From NCBI GenBank assembly GCA_013214965.1, contig JABSRU010000026.1, positions 1-64,000 on the forward strand: a DNA stretch of 64,000 nucleotides, given 5' to 3'. Shown one piece after another: positions 28,148 through 36,779 of this stretch (position 1 is the first letter of the stretch; each line of letters opens with the position of its first letter). This stretch comes from Gammaproteobacteria bacterium. GTDB lineage: Bacteria > Pseudomonadota > Gammaproteobacteria > Enterobacterales > Psychrobiaceae. The notes under the pieces are model-generated. The model was given only the letters and a program-made list of their open reading frames with translations. It did not search any database and was not told where the DNA came from. The translations under genes were made by a program, and so were the position numbers.

Positions 28148-28402
28148 ATGTCTGTCTTTACTATGGTTGTTTGGATTGTAGCCATTTGTGTTATTGGTGA
28201 TATATTCAAACGAAAGATGAGCACAAAAAACTCGAAGAGTGATGATAAAAATCATATCAATAATGACCAAGTTGAAAAATTGATTTCAATTAACCAGCAG
28301 TTAAACCAACAGGTCAAATCATTAGAGAGCAGAGTCATTCATCTCGAAGCTATCGTTACAGATGAAGGTTATGATTTAAAACAAAAAATAAGCAGCTTAT
28401 AA
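28148..28402 (+). CDS. PspB-like small membrane protein
   Basis: An 84-residue protein with one N-terminal membrane helix (about 4-18) and a cytoplasmic part that is charged and then coiled coil (QQLNQQVKSLESRVIHLEAIVTDEG, about 52-75). The ending, heptads followed by LE.IV.DE, is that of phage-shock protein B, which sits in the inner membrane and relays envelope stress with PspC. No pspA or pspC is adjacent, so the name is a resemblance and not a proven role. AAGGAAA is the ribosome-binding site just before the ATG. Confidence 0.65.
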   Translation: MSVFTMVVWIVAICVIGDIFKRKMSTKNSKSDDKNHINNDQVEKLISINQQLNQQVKSLESRVIHLEAIVTDEGYDLKQKISSL

Positions 28403-28524
28403 CTTTTTATTATATACCAATCGTTAAAATAACCAATTATTCTAAGCAACTCTCGCTATTTTGTTATTATATCTATCCTTATGACGTACGGGTAAATGCA
28501 TATTTCTATTAGCGGGAGAATCAG

Positions 28525-28722
28525 ATGAATATCGTCATAGAAGCTCATGCCAACAAACTAGCAACTTTAGATTGCAATCTCAACACGACATCCTGTCACC
28601 TTTACCTTGATAACTGCCATTTTCCGGTCAACATTCAAGACAAAATTTTAAACTCGGTTTCAAAACTCCAAGTGGTTAGCGTTGAGAACATCGCCCAAAT
28701 TATCGATCATTGTTATGATTAA
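28525..28722 (+). CDS. 65-residue protein of unknown function
   Basis: It opens with a good ribosome-binding site (GGGAGA) 7 bases before the ATG, which supports a real gene despite its size. It contains four cysteines (DCNLNTTSCHLYLDNCHF and a final HCYD). The sequence looks like a short beta-rich fold followed by a helix (VENIAQIIDHC). It has no signal peptide or membrane helix, and I recognise no family. It overlaps convergent DUF2919 by 4 bases. Confidence 0.55.
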   Translation: MNIVIEAHANKLATLDCNLNTTSCHLYLDNCHFPVNIQDKILNSVSKLQVVSVENIAQIIDHCYD

Positions 28723-29204
28723 CCCTCTGCATCCTTAGGAAATTGTTGAGCAGCATCTTTTAAATGTTGGCTGTAGAGGCTATAAAATACGATAGCCACC
28801 AACATCGATAATTCAACCAAGACTATCCAGATTGTCACCATGGGTGTCAGTCTGTGTATTTTGGTCAGCATAGACAAATGAAAAAGTAATTGAATAACTC
28901 CACTAACAAATAACAAGTTAGGAATTACCCGACAAATTTTTTCAACCCACAACGGCATATTGACCCGTCTAATACTGACAACGACTAACAACATTAATGC
29001 CGGTAATGAAATAATCAACGCAGCAATAAAACTTGGACTGTCAGGATAAAACAAACTCAGTAACCTTGCGGTATCTTGACGAAAAGACAGCGCGGCAATC
29101 CACACTAAATAACTTTTTAATAAAAAAAACAAGCTTACATACAGCCCAAAGGGTAACTTTAGGCTGCCATGTTTATCGTAATGGGTAAAAGGATTATATT
29201 TCAA
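28719..29204 (-). CDS. DUF2919 / YfeZ-like inner-membrane protein
   Basis: A 161-residue protein with about four membrane helices. The N-terminal segment YDKHGSLKLPFGLYVSLFFLLK is the DUF2919 hallmark, and the helix 2 to 3 region around YPDSPSFIAALI also fits. Function is unknown. The start is TTG, with a purine-rich stretch (AGAGATTGG) upstream. It lies 38 bases after the DNA ligase gene on the same strand and may be co-transcribed with smc-zipA-ligase. Confidence 0.8.
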   Translation of the reverse strand: MKYNPFTHYDKHGSLKLPFGLYVSLFFLLKSYLVWIAALSFRQDTARLLSLFYPDSPSFIAALIISLPALMLLVVVSIRRVNMPLWVEKICRVIPNLLFVSGVIQLLFHLSMLTKIHRLTPMVTIWIVLVELSMLVAIVFYSLYSQHLKDAAQQFPKDAEG

Positions 29205-29242
29205 TTAACCAATCTCTAATCTATTAAGCATCCGAGTTCAGG

Positions 29243-31189
29243 TTAGCTAGAAATCATTGACAGATACTGAGATTCAGTCATTACTTCAACGCCCTTATCT
29301 TTAGCAGCATTGATTTTGTTTTCACCAACCTTCTCACCTGTGACTAAAAACGATGTTTTACCGGTGACGGACTTAGCAACTTTAGCACCAAGCGCTTTCG
29401 CGTGTTTCTCCATATCGCCCCTTGAACCTTGGGTCATCGTGCCAGTAAAGACGATAATTTTACCGGCAATCGGTGACTGAGTATTCACTTGCTCTGACCG
29501 TTTAGGAGTAACCGCTAAATTAAAGCCTAAGTTATACACCTTAAAAAACTCTTCTCTGATATTAACTAACCCTTCGACTATCGCTTCTGCGCTGACATTA
29601 GCAAAGCCATCAACTTTAACCATGTCATCAACAGAAAGGTCAAACAATTCAACGATAGAGTGATGTTGCAGTAATTTTTCACAATTGCCCCCGGCCAAGC
29701 GACTAACTCCAAAGGCGGCAAGAAATCGCCAATCTTCTATTTCGATTTCTAGACTCGCTCGTAATTGATCGACCAAGTTTTGAGCTGTTTTATCACCAAA
29801 GCCAAACGTTAAATATTGATGCTTTGGAATAGCATAAATCTCATGAATGCGTTTAATGGAGTATAAATGAAGTTTTTCAATGACCTTAGGACCAAAGCCA
29901 TCATTATTAGCTAGGGTTCTAAAAAAGTGCACCAGGGTATTTTCCGTTTGAGCTGGACAGTCTGTTTTGTTGGGACACACTAAATGATCGGCCTCCCAAA
30001 TAAGGTGAGTGTGACAACTAGGACATTGATCAGGAAGTTCCGGCTCAGCACCTTTAATGACTTTTTCAATTTTAGGGATCACAAGTCCACTTCGCACCAG
30101 TTGTACAATTGCGCCAGGACCGACCCTGTTCGTTTTTACCATATTATAGTGATGCACAGTAACACGACTGATGGTCGCACCACTTAACTTGGTTGGCTCT
30201 AACTCTGCAACGGGAGATATTCTGCCAGTGCGAGACGTTTGCGGAACAACTTTTAGTACTTTAACTTCCGCTGACTCAGCATTCACTTTAAAAGCAATTT
30301 GCCACCGATGATGATGTCTGGTCGCCCCCATGTGCTGCTTTATGACATCGTTTGTTACCTCGAGAATCACGCCATCAATATCATAATCAACAGAGTTCCA
30401 GATTTTTTCAACGATATGGTCAAAATCACTCAAAATATCTTTAAAGTGACTGGTCTGATTTTCAATTAATGAAAAAGGAAAGAAGACACATGCCCCTTTA
30501 TTGATTGCTTTTTGAATTGATTCATCGACTTTTTTCTCTGCAATAATAGCAGCTTGAATGTTTCTTGAATTCTCAAATGTATCACTAAGAAAAGCGTCAA
30601 AATAACTTTTCTTAATCACTATTTCACCAGGACCTAATCCGCGAACGCCATTTTCTGCAACCTTCAAACCCTTAGTAAAAGCTCTGGTAATATCCTGGCC
30701 TCGGATGCCATCTCCCCTTGTATAAAGAGTTTTTCCGTCATCATAGGCAGCATAGCCATCTAATTTTGGGGTCACTCTGATCAAGATATTACTTTCGTTA
30801 ACATCCAGTTCTTTAGCTGCTTTTAACAGTCGATCGATCCACCTTTTTATCTCGTCAAATGAGTATGCTTTGTCCGTCGAGAGCATTTTTTTAGGCAAAA
30901 CTACCGTTTTACTATCGCTGGTAACTTCAGGCTCAATCGTCGACAAATAGGGATGACTTGGCTCTCGAGACTTTAATTCAGCAATATAGCTATCATAGAT
31001 GTTATCACTGACAATTTGAGTGCTAGAACGATATAAAGCGTTTGCTATTTTCAGAAGACTTAATAGGTCATCTAACGACAAATCATCGATCGTGCGACCA
31101 AACATCGCTTCAAGTGAGCTGGCTTCAATAGTGTTATCGATTTGTTCAATAACAGCTAGTTGTTCTTTATTAAAATTAATTTTTGACAT
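29243..31189 (-). CDS. ligA: NAD-dependent DNA ligase, divergent LigA
   Basis: A 648-residue NAD-type ligase that seals nicks through a lysine-AMP intermediate. The adenylation domain carries TPKLDG, with the catalytic lysine at K142, followed by TRGDGIRGQDIT. The OB domain, a CPSC...CPNKTDCP zinc finger, helix-hairpin-helix motifs (DGFGPKVIEKL, VDGFANVSAEAI) and a C-terminal BRCT domain (about 570-645, GKIIVFTGTM) follow. It sits right after zipA, where gammaproteobacterial ligA normally sits. However, the N-terminal Ia segment is unusual: the common YxYYxxDxP pattern is replaced by LYRSSTQIVSDNIYDSY. It could be a replacement or a second ligase, and whether the genome holds another ligA is not known here. 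Confidence 0.9.
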   Translation of the reverse strand: MSKINFNKEQLAVIEQIDNTIEASSLEAMFGRTIDDLSLDDLLSLLKIANALYRSSTQIVSDNIYDSYIAELKSREPSHPYLSTIEPEVTSDSKTVVLPKKMLSTDKAYSFDEIKRWIDRLLKAAKELDVNESNILIRVTPKLDGYAAYDDGKTLYTRGDGIRGQDITRAFTKGLKVAENGVRGLGPGEIVIKKSYFDAFLSDTFENSRNIQAAIIAEKKVDESIQKAINKGACVFFPFSLIENQTSHFKDILSDFDHIVEKIWNSVDYDIDGVILEVTNDVIKQHMGATRHHHRWQIAFKVNAESAEVKVLKVVPQTSRTGRISPVAELEPTKLSGATISRVTVHHYNMVKTNRVGPGAIVQLVRSGLVIPKIEKVIKGAEPELPDQCPSCHTHLIWEADHLVCPNKTDCPAQTENTLVHFFRTLANNDGFGPKVIEKLHLYSIKRIHEIYAIPKHQYLTFGFGDKTAQNLVDQLRASLEIEIEDWRFLAAFGVSRLAGGNCEKLLQHHSIVELFDLSVDDMVKVDGFANVSAEAIVEGLVNIREEFFKVYNLGFNLAVTPKRSEQVNTQSPIAGKIIVFTGTMTQGSRGDMEKHAKALGAKVAKSVTGKTSFLVTGEKVGENKINAAKDKGVEVMTESQYLSMISS

Positions 31190-31201
31190 CGACGATACCT
31201 A

Positions 31202-31336
31202 TTAATAAACGGCTAAACGAGAATTAACGTTTGAGTTTCTAGTGGATAATATAATTAAAAAATGAAGAGATTGATCATTTAAACGATTAAGCCGTTCAAT
31301 GATTTTATGCTGGATTTGCTGGATATCAGATGTCAT
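31202..31336 (-). CDS. Possible 44-residue ORF between zipA and the ligase gene
   Basis: An ATG at 31336 with AAGAG about 8 bases upstream opens 44 codons ending 12 bases before the ligase start. The sequence begins MTSDIQQIQHKIIERLNRLN, an amphipathic helix, and later becomes hydrophobic (LHFLIILS). It matches nothing I know. It could be a leader peptide, a small subunit or a remnant. Confidence 0.3.
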   Translation of the reverse strand: MTSDIQQIQHKIIERLNRLNDQSLHFLIILSTRNSNVNSRLAVY

Positions 31337-31390
31337 TTTGAGCTCTTAAATACTGGCACAACCGCGTTGTGTCATGCCGGCTAGGTCGAT

Positions 31391-32278
31391 TTATTTTTTT
31401 AATAGTAACTTGTGTTCAACGTCTCTTATCCGTGAAACATAATGTTGAGTTGATTGCTTCGTTAACGTTGAACGTTCACCATCGAGTACTTGCCCTGAAA
31501 ATTCCTCAGCAATTTTTGCCGCCGCGTTTAGCATCATATTAAAGGTGGCTAAATTACCGTTGTTATGAGGAATGGTCATAAACAATGAAATACCGGTTGT
31601 GCTAAATTGCGCCATATTATCAATGTCGAAAACACCAGGTTTTACCATGTTTGCTAATGAAAACAATACCTCGCCGTGACCATCGCTGGAAACATGACGA
31701 TGGAAAATATCCATATCACCAAATTTAAAGCCTAATGTTAGTAATAAAGGTAGCAGCTGTGCCCCGTTCAATTCATCGTCGTCACCCGCAATGACATTAA
31801 GCACTAACACATCTAATGGTTGCTGTGGCGCTTTGGTCTCTTGAATTTCATCGATGACAGGTTCGTTGATTTTAATCTCTTCAGTGAATAGCTTTTCAAC
31901 CACTGGTTTTTCTTTAAATATTGGCGATGCAAAAGCCGGTGCTACCACTTCAGGCTCAACATCCATTGTTGGCTCTGACGGTTCAATATTTAATTCAAGA
32001 TCAAAATCAATGATCGGTTCATCGGACAACAATGGCGGTAAATCTAAGTTTTCCGCATGCTCATCGTCTTCGATTACACGAGCAACACCGACCCCATGGC
32101 GATCAAAGCCAGAGCCATCACGTAGCAAATTCCCTTTGTCATCTTCTTCACTTAAGTCGATACCCGATAAGTCAATGGGCTTATTCGCTTTGCGGATCCC
32201 AATTAAACCATGGATTAAAATAGCCGTAATAAAAACGACTCCAATCAGTAATAAGACAGTGCGTAATTCAAATTCCAT
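31391..32278 (-). CDS. zipA: Cell division protein ZipA
   Basis: A 295-residue protein that anchors FtsZ to the inner membrane. It has one N-terminal membrane helix (about 6-24), a basic patch, a long acidic and proline-containing linker (about 35-150), and the C-terminal FtsZ-binding domain (about 155-290). QQPLDVLVLNVIA, FGDMDIFHRH and FSTTGISLFMTIP are the ZipA domain signatures. It lies 18 bases after smc on the same strand, the typical order. Confidence 0.95.
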   Translation of the reverse strand: MEFELRTVLLLIGVVFITAILIHGLIGIRKANKPIDLSGIDLSEEDDKGNLLRDGSGFDRHGVGVARVIEDDEHAENLDLPPLLSDEPIIDFDLELNIEPSEPTMDVEPEVVAPAFASPIFKEKPVVEKLFTEEIKINEPVIDEIQETKAPQQPLDVLVLNVIAGDDDELNGAQLLPLLLTLGFKFGDMDIFHRHVSSDGHGEVLFSLANMVKPGVFDIDNMAQFSTTGISLFMTIPHNNGNLATFNMMLNAAAKIAEEFSGQVLDGERSTLTKQSTQHYVSRIRDVEHKLLLKK

Positions 32279-32296
32279 TAATGCTAACCAATTATT

Positions 32297-35200
32297 TTAT
32301 TCTTGAACCATGGATATAGCTTCTGCTACATCCACTGCGACTACCCGAGATACCCCAGGTTCGATCATCGTGACTCCCGTCAAATGCTGTGCCATTTCCA
32401 TGCTTACCTTGTTGTGGGTAATGAAAATAAACTGGACGGTTGCCGACATTTCTCGGACTAAATTACAATACCTTTCAACATTCGCATCATCTAGCGGTGC
32501 ATCAACTTCATCAAGCATACAAAATGGCGCAGGATTAAGTTTAAATATTGCAAACACTAATGATAATGCGGTTAGCGCTTTTTCGCCACCACTTAACAGA
32601 TGAATTGTACTATTTTTCTTACCCGGTGGTTGTGCCATTATACTAACACCCGATGATAATAAGTCACTGTCTGTTAATGTTAATTGTGCGCTCCCTCCCC
32701 CAAACACTTTAGGGAATAGGATTTTGAAGTCACGATTAACCGCATCAAATGTGTTCTTAAACTTCTCTCTAGACTCCCGATCGATTTTTTTTATCGCCGC
32801 TTCGAGTGTTATTAGTGCATTCTCTAGATCATTAATTTGTTGGGCGAGATAATTACGACGCTCTTTTTGCTCATTGTATTCATTGATCGCGGTTAAATTG
32901 ATCGCCCCAATATTAGCCAACTTATCTTTAACCGCTTGTAAATCTTGTGGCCATTGTTTGGCATTGTCAACACTGGTCAAGTCACGGGCCAACGTGGTCA
33001 TGTCTGCATTTGATATTTCTAACGCTTGGCATTGCGCGCTCAATTTAACTTTCAGCGTTTCACACTTTAACCTAAGATCATTAACCGCTTGATCAATACC
33101 TTGCTTTTTTGTTTGGTATTGCAGTAACAGTTCTGTGGATTGTTTTTTGATCGTTTTTTCATGATCCAGCGATGATATTAATTGTTTATGCTGTTGTTGT
33201 GCTCTTAATAAAGCATGTTCTTCTTTACTCAACAGCGCTTGTTCAATGGTTAAAGGCTCTTTGCTTTGTTCAATCGCGACTTGTAGCGCTGATGTTTGAT
33301 TCGCATCATCTATCACTAGACCATCGATGACTTGCTGTTGTTCAATGGCAGCACTTAATTTCATTTGTTCTTTTTGGAGGATTAATTCTGCATCATGTTT
33401 TTGTTGTTGCCATTTTTGATCTTTGTAACGTGACGAGTTCAACTGTTGCTTAGACTCTTTTAATTGTGTTTGATGCTTCTGGATTATTTCGTTAATCTGT
33501 TTATTTTCAATGCTTAACTGACGAGTTTGGGCACTAAAGTCTTTGAGTTGTTCAAGTTCGATTTGTTCAACGGCTTTAAGTTGATCGATTTGTTTACTGA
33601 TATCTTGTAGCTGATTATTGATATGCTGCCAGCTTTGCTGTTCCAATAACCATTGTTGTTTGGCATCCACCACCTGTTGATTAATGGCGTTAACATTATC
33701 AAGACAAATAACCAATGCAGCTTGCTGTTGTTCGACCTGTAATTCAAGTTGATGATCCAAATCAAATAATTGATCGGATTTGAGTTGCAGTTGTTTAATC
33801 GCCGATTCAATGGACACCATCTGTTGTTGGATTTCAAGGATCCCTTGACCACTGTTATCAGTGCTATTATTTTTAATGACCGCAAAACGAGGACCAAACC
33901 AACAGCCATCAGCCGTAATTACCGATTCACCAGCACTAAGTTGGCCAACAATCTTTTGCGCTTGTTCGATATTAACGGCGCAATAGACCCCAGTAAGCAT
34001 CGCGTTGACACCATAATGACTGTGAACATGTTGCGATAACAGCGGATAATTAAGTGATGGGGTTGGCAGAACAAGGTCTGATGCTTTAGACACTAGGGCA
34101 TGATTAAAGTGAGTCGCTAACTGGTTTAGATCATCGACACAGTAGGCATTTAAAAATTCACCCAGCACCATTTGCGCTGCTAACTGCCATTCTTTGACGA
34201 TAGTAACATTTTTCCAAAGCTGCTCATCACAATGGTAATGCTCTTTAACCACCGCATCATTAGTGGGGGTTAAATTATCAATCCATCGTAAACAACTCAC
34301 CAATTCATGCTCTTTAGTGGCCACCGCTATCTGATGCTGCTGCATTTGTTGTTGATGATTCGCTAATTCTTGCACTAGGTGGTCATTTTTTTGCTGTTGT
34401 TGTACTTGCTTTTCCAATGCTTGATGATGGGTGACTTGAAGCTGCTGGAATTTAAGTTCTTTTTGCTGTGGCAATAACTGCTGAAGTTGATGCTGGTTAG
34501 TCGCTAATTTATCAAGTAATAACTCTCGTTGACTGAGCATTTTAAGCTTATCTTTTTCGATCCGCTCAATCGAGTGTTGCGCTAATTCAGTCTGCTGCCT
34601 GATGGTGTGCTGCTGATTAAGGTGTTTATTTAACCCTAATTCTGCCGCTTCAATATCACGCTCACTTATCTGATTAAGCTGGGCAAGTTCGCTTAATTGT
34701 TTGATAAGCTTCGGCAGTTGCGGAGAAATATCATCGACCAGTAGTGATAACTGAGCGACCTGATGTTGCTGCTGCTTTTGACGGTTAAGATGGTTGGATT
34801 GCTTAAAGCTTAACTTATCCAGTTGTTCTATTTGGTGATTGCGCTGCTCATTTAATGATTGTAACTGTGATGATAACTGCGAAATTTTCGCTTGGTGTTG
34901 ATAGGTTAATTTTAATTGATGATTGATGTCGCTATTGAGTTTATTGATCTCGCTCTCATTACGATGATGATCACTATTGCTGTCATCAAGGCTGGTTTGC
35001 AATAAACAATGTTGTTGCTGTGATTCAACCAATTTCTGTTGATTAGCCGCTAATTCCTGACTAAATTTTTGCCACCGATTAACGACAATATTCTCATTTA
35101 AACAACGTTCCTGTTGCTTAAGCTGCGTGTACAACTCCGCTTCATGAGCCTGTGTTTCCAATTTAGACACTTGGCTGTCTAACCCAAACTTAATGTCGGT

Positions 35201-35782
35201 TAAACGATCTAGGTTTTCCCGACTGTGCTTAATCCTGTTTTGGGTTTCACGACGTCGTTCTTTGTATTTTGTGATCCCCGCCGCTTCTTCAATAAAAACG
35301 CGCAACTCTTGGGGTTTTGATTCGACTAAGCGAGAAATAGTACCTTGTTCAATAATCGCATAGCTGCGTGGACCCAATCCTGTGCCCGACAATAAATCGG
35401 TGACATCACGGCGACGGCATTTCTGACCGTTAATAAAATAGTCAGACTGGCCATCGCGATTAACTTGGCGCTTAATCGCTATTTCACCATAGCTTTGCCA
35501 CGGCCCTTGTGCTCGGTTGTCACTATTATCAAAGATCAGTTCGACGTTAGCTTGTGAAACCGGTTTTCTTGTGGTTGAACCATTAAAGATAACATCCGTC
35601 ATCCCCTCGCCTCGAAGGTTTTTGGCGCTGCTCTCTCCCAAAACCCAACGTACGGCATCGATAATATTAGACTTGCCACAGCCATTTGGTCCAACGACAG
35701 CCGACAAGGCGTGAGTCATCACAATTTTAGTGGGATCAACAAAGGATTTGAAGCCAGAAAGTTTGAGTTGTTTTAAGCGCAT
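32297..35782 (-). CDS. smc: Chromosome segregation protein SMC
   Basis: An 1161-residue SMC ATPase that loops and segregates chromosomal DNA. The Walker A motif GPNGCGKS is at 31-38, then LGESSAKNLRGEGMTDVIFNGS. Two long Gln-rich coiled coils flank the hinge (about 500-640, around AAQMVLGEFLNAYCVDDL). LSGGEKALTALSLVFAI is the ABC signature, and FCMLDEVDAPLDDANVERY is Walker B plus the D-loop. Complete and of normal size. The coiled coils are unusually rich in glutamine and histidine. Head of an operon with zipA and the ligase. Confidence 0.97.
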   Translation of the reverse strand: MRLKQLKLSGFKSFVDPTKIVMTHALSAVVGPNGCGKSNIIDAVRWVLGESSAKNLRGEGMTDVIFNGSTTRKPVSQANVELIFDNSDNRAQGPWQSYGEIAIKRQVNRDGQSDYFINGQKCRRRDVTDLLSGTGLGPRSYAIIEQGTISRLVESKPQELRVFIEEAAGITKYKERRRETQNRIKHSRENLDRLTDIKFGLDSQVSKLETQAHEAELYTQLKQQERCLNENIVVNRWQKFSQELAANQQKLVESQQQHCLLQTSLDDSNSDHHRNESEINKLNSDINHQLKLTYQHQAKISQLSSQLQSLNEQRNHQIEQLDKLSFKQSNHLNRQKQQQHQVAQLSLLVDDISPQLPKLIKQLSELAQLNQISERDIEAAELGLNKHLNQQHTIRQQTELAQHSIERIEKDKLKMLSQRELLLDKLATNQHQLQQLLPQQKELKFQQLQVTHHQALEKQVQQQQKNDHLVQELANHQQQMQQHQIAVATKEHELVSCLRWIDNLTPTNDAVVKEHYHCDEQLWKNVTIVKEWQLAAQMVLGEFLNAYCVDDLNQLATHFNHALVSKASDLVLPTPSLNYPLLSQHVHSHYGVNAMLTGVYCAVNIEQAQKIVGQLSAGESVITADGCWFGPRFAVIKNNSTDNSGQGILEIQQQMVSIESAIKQLQLKSDQLFDLDHQLELQVEQQQAALVICLDNVNAINQQVVDAKQQWLLEQQSWQHINNQLQDISKQIDQLKAVEQIELEQLKDFSAQTRQLSIENKQINEIIQKHQTQLKESKQQLNSSRYKDQKWQQQKHDAELILQKEQMKLSAAIEQQQVIDGLVIDDANQTSALQVAIEQSKEPLTIEQALLSKEEHALLRAQQQHKQLISSLDHEKTIKKQSTELLLQYQTKKQGIDQAVNDLRLKCETLKVKLSAQCQALEISNADMTTLARDLTSVDNAKQWPQDLQAVKDKLANIGAINLTAINEYNEQKERRNYLAQQINDLENALITLEAAIKKIDRESREKFKNTFDAVNRDFKILFPKVFGGGSAQLTLTDSDLLSSGVSIMAQPPGKKNSTIHLLSGGEKALTALSLVFAIFKLNPAPFCMLDEVDAPLDDANVERYCNLVREMSATVQFIFITHNKVSMEMAQHLTGVTMIEPGVSRVVAVDVAEAISMVQE

Positions 35783-35952
35783 TGGTCTCTTTTGAAAAAT
35801 AGTTAAGCAAACTTGGCTATTATTGCATAGCCCTTGTTATTTTTGGAATGTTTCCTGCTACAGAACGCTCAAACGCTTAATTTGTAGCATTTACCCGGTC
35901 AAATTGGCTAGAATACGCGTATTATGACTATTTATGTATCAAGGAGTATCAT

Positions 35953-36684
35953 TTGTTAAATCCATCACAAAGCGGGGCCAGTTATTTTCTTAAGGGTTTC
36001 GATATCATCCAAATTAAAGGCTTAAGAACCTTTGTTTTAGTGCCATTACTGATCAATCTGGTGTTGTTTTCATCCGCTTTTTACTACTTATATCTACAAC
36101 TTGAGGATTTATTTTCTTATATTAATGACTTTATTCCAGCGATGTTAAGTTGGCTTAATTTCATTTTATGGCCATTAGCTATTATCGTGGTGCTTGTGGT
36201 ATTTTCCTTTCTATTTAGTTCCGTTGCCAATTGGATTGCTGCACCTTTTAATGGTCTATTAGCAGAGAAAGTTGAGTGTCATTTAACCGGACAGCCGGCA
36301 CCAGAAGGTACCATGGCCGATATTATTAAGGATATTCCTCGCACCCTATCGCGGGAATGGATCAAACTAAAATACTATTTACCCAAAGCCATTGGCTGCT
36401 TGGTGTTGTTTTTGATCCCGGTGATTGGTCAGACCGTCGCCCCGATCCTATGGTTTTTATTTTCAGCTTGGATGATGGCAATTCAATATTGTGATTATCC
36501 ATTTGATAATCACAAAGTTGGCTTTAATGAAATGAAATCACAACTGCAACAAGATCGTAGCTCATCGTTGTCTTTCGGATTTATGGTCACTATTTTTTCA
36601 ATGATCCCGATCGTCAATTTAGTCGTAATGCCTGTGGCTATTTGTGGTGCGACTGCCCTTTATGTCGATCGTTATCGCAACTAA
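35953..36684 (+). CDS. cysZ: Sulfate transporter CysZ
   Basis: A 243-residue inner-membrane protein that brings sulfate into the cell for cysteine synthesis. It opens with GASYFLKGFDIIQIKGLRTFVLVPLLINL, the CysZ/EI24 start, shown here as the hallmark between residues 8 and 36. It has four to six hydrophobic segments, and the late YCDYPFDNHKVGF motif is diagnostic. The start is TTG, with AAGGAG 7 bases upstream. It is divergent from smc, as cysZ is from zipA in E. coli. No other cys genes are present. Confidence 0.93.
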   Translation: MLNPSQSGASYFLKGFDIIQIKGLRTFVLVPLLINLVLFSSAFYYLYLQLEDLFSYINDFIPAMLSWLNFILWPLAIIVVLVVFSFLFSSVANWIAAPFNGLLAEKVECHLTGQPAPEGTMADIIKDIPRTLSREWIKLKYYLPKAIGCLVLFLIPVIGQTVAPILWFLFSAWMMAIQYCDYPFDNHKVGFNEMKSQLQQDRSSSLSFGFMVTIFSMIPIVNLVVMPVAICGATALYVDRYRN

Positions 36685-36779
36685 CCTAACAATAAATCAA
36701 CCTTTTGTTACATTTAAAAATTATATTTAAAGGTTAGATAAGATATCCTGTGTTTACTAACTTAAGCACAGGAATTTTC

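Noticed and set aside
32310-35714. Plus- and minus-strand frames inside smc
   Set aside because: They are shadows caused by the Gln-rich coiled-coil coding sequence and show no independent support.
36750-36779. GTG start for the DUF5916 protein
   Set aside because: The ATG at 36780 has an AGGA ribosome-binding site and gives a clean signal peptide. The upstream codons only add a non-signal extension.
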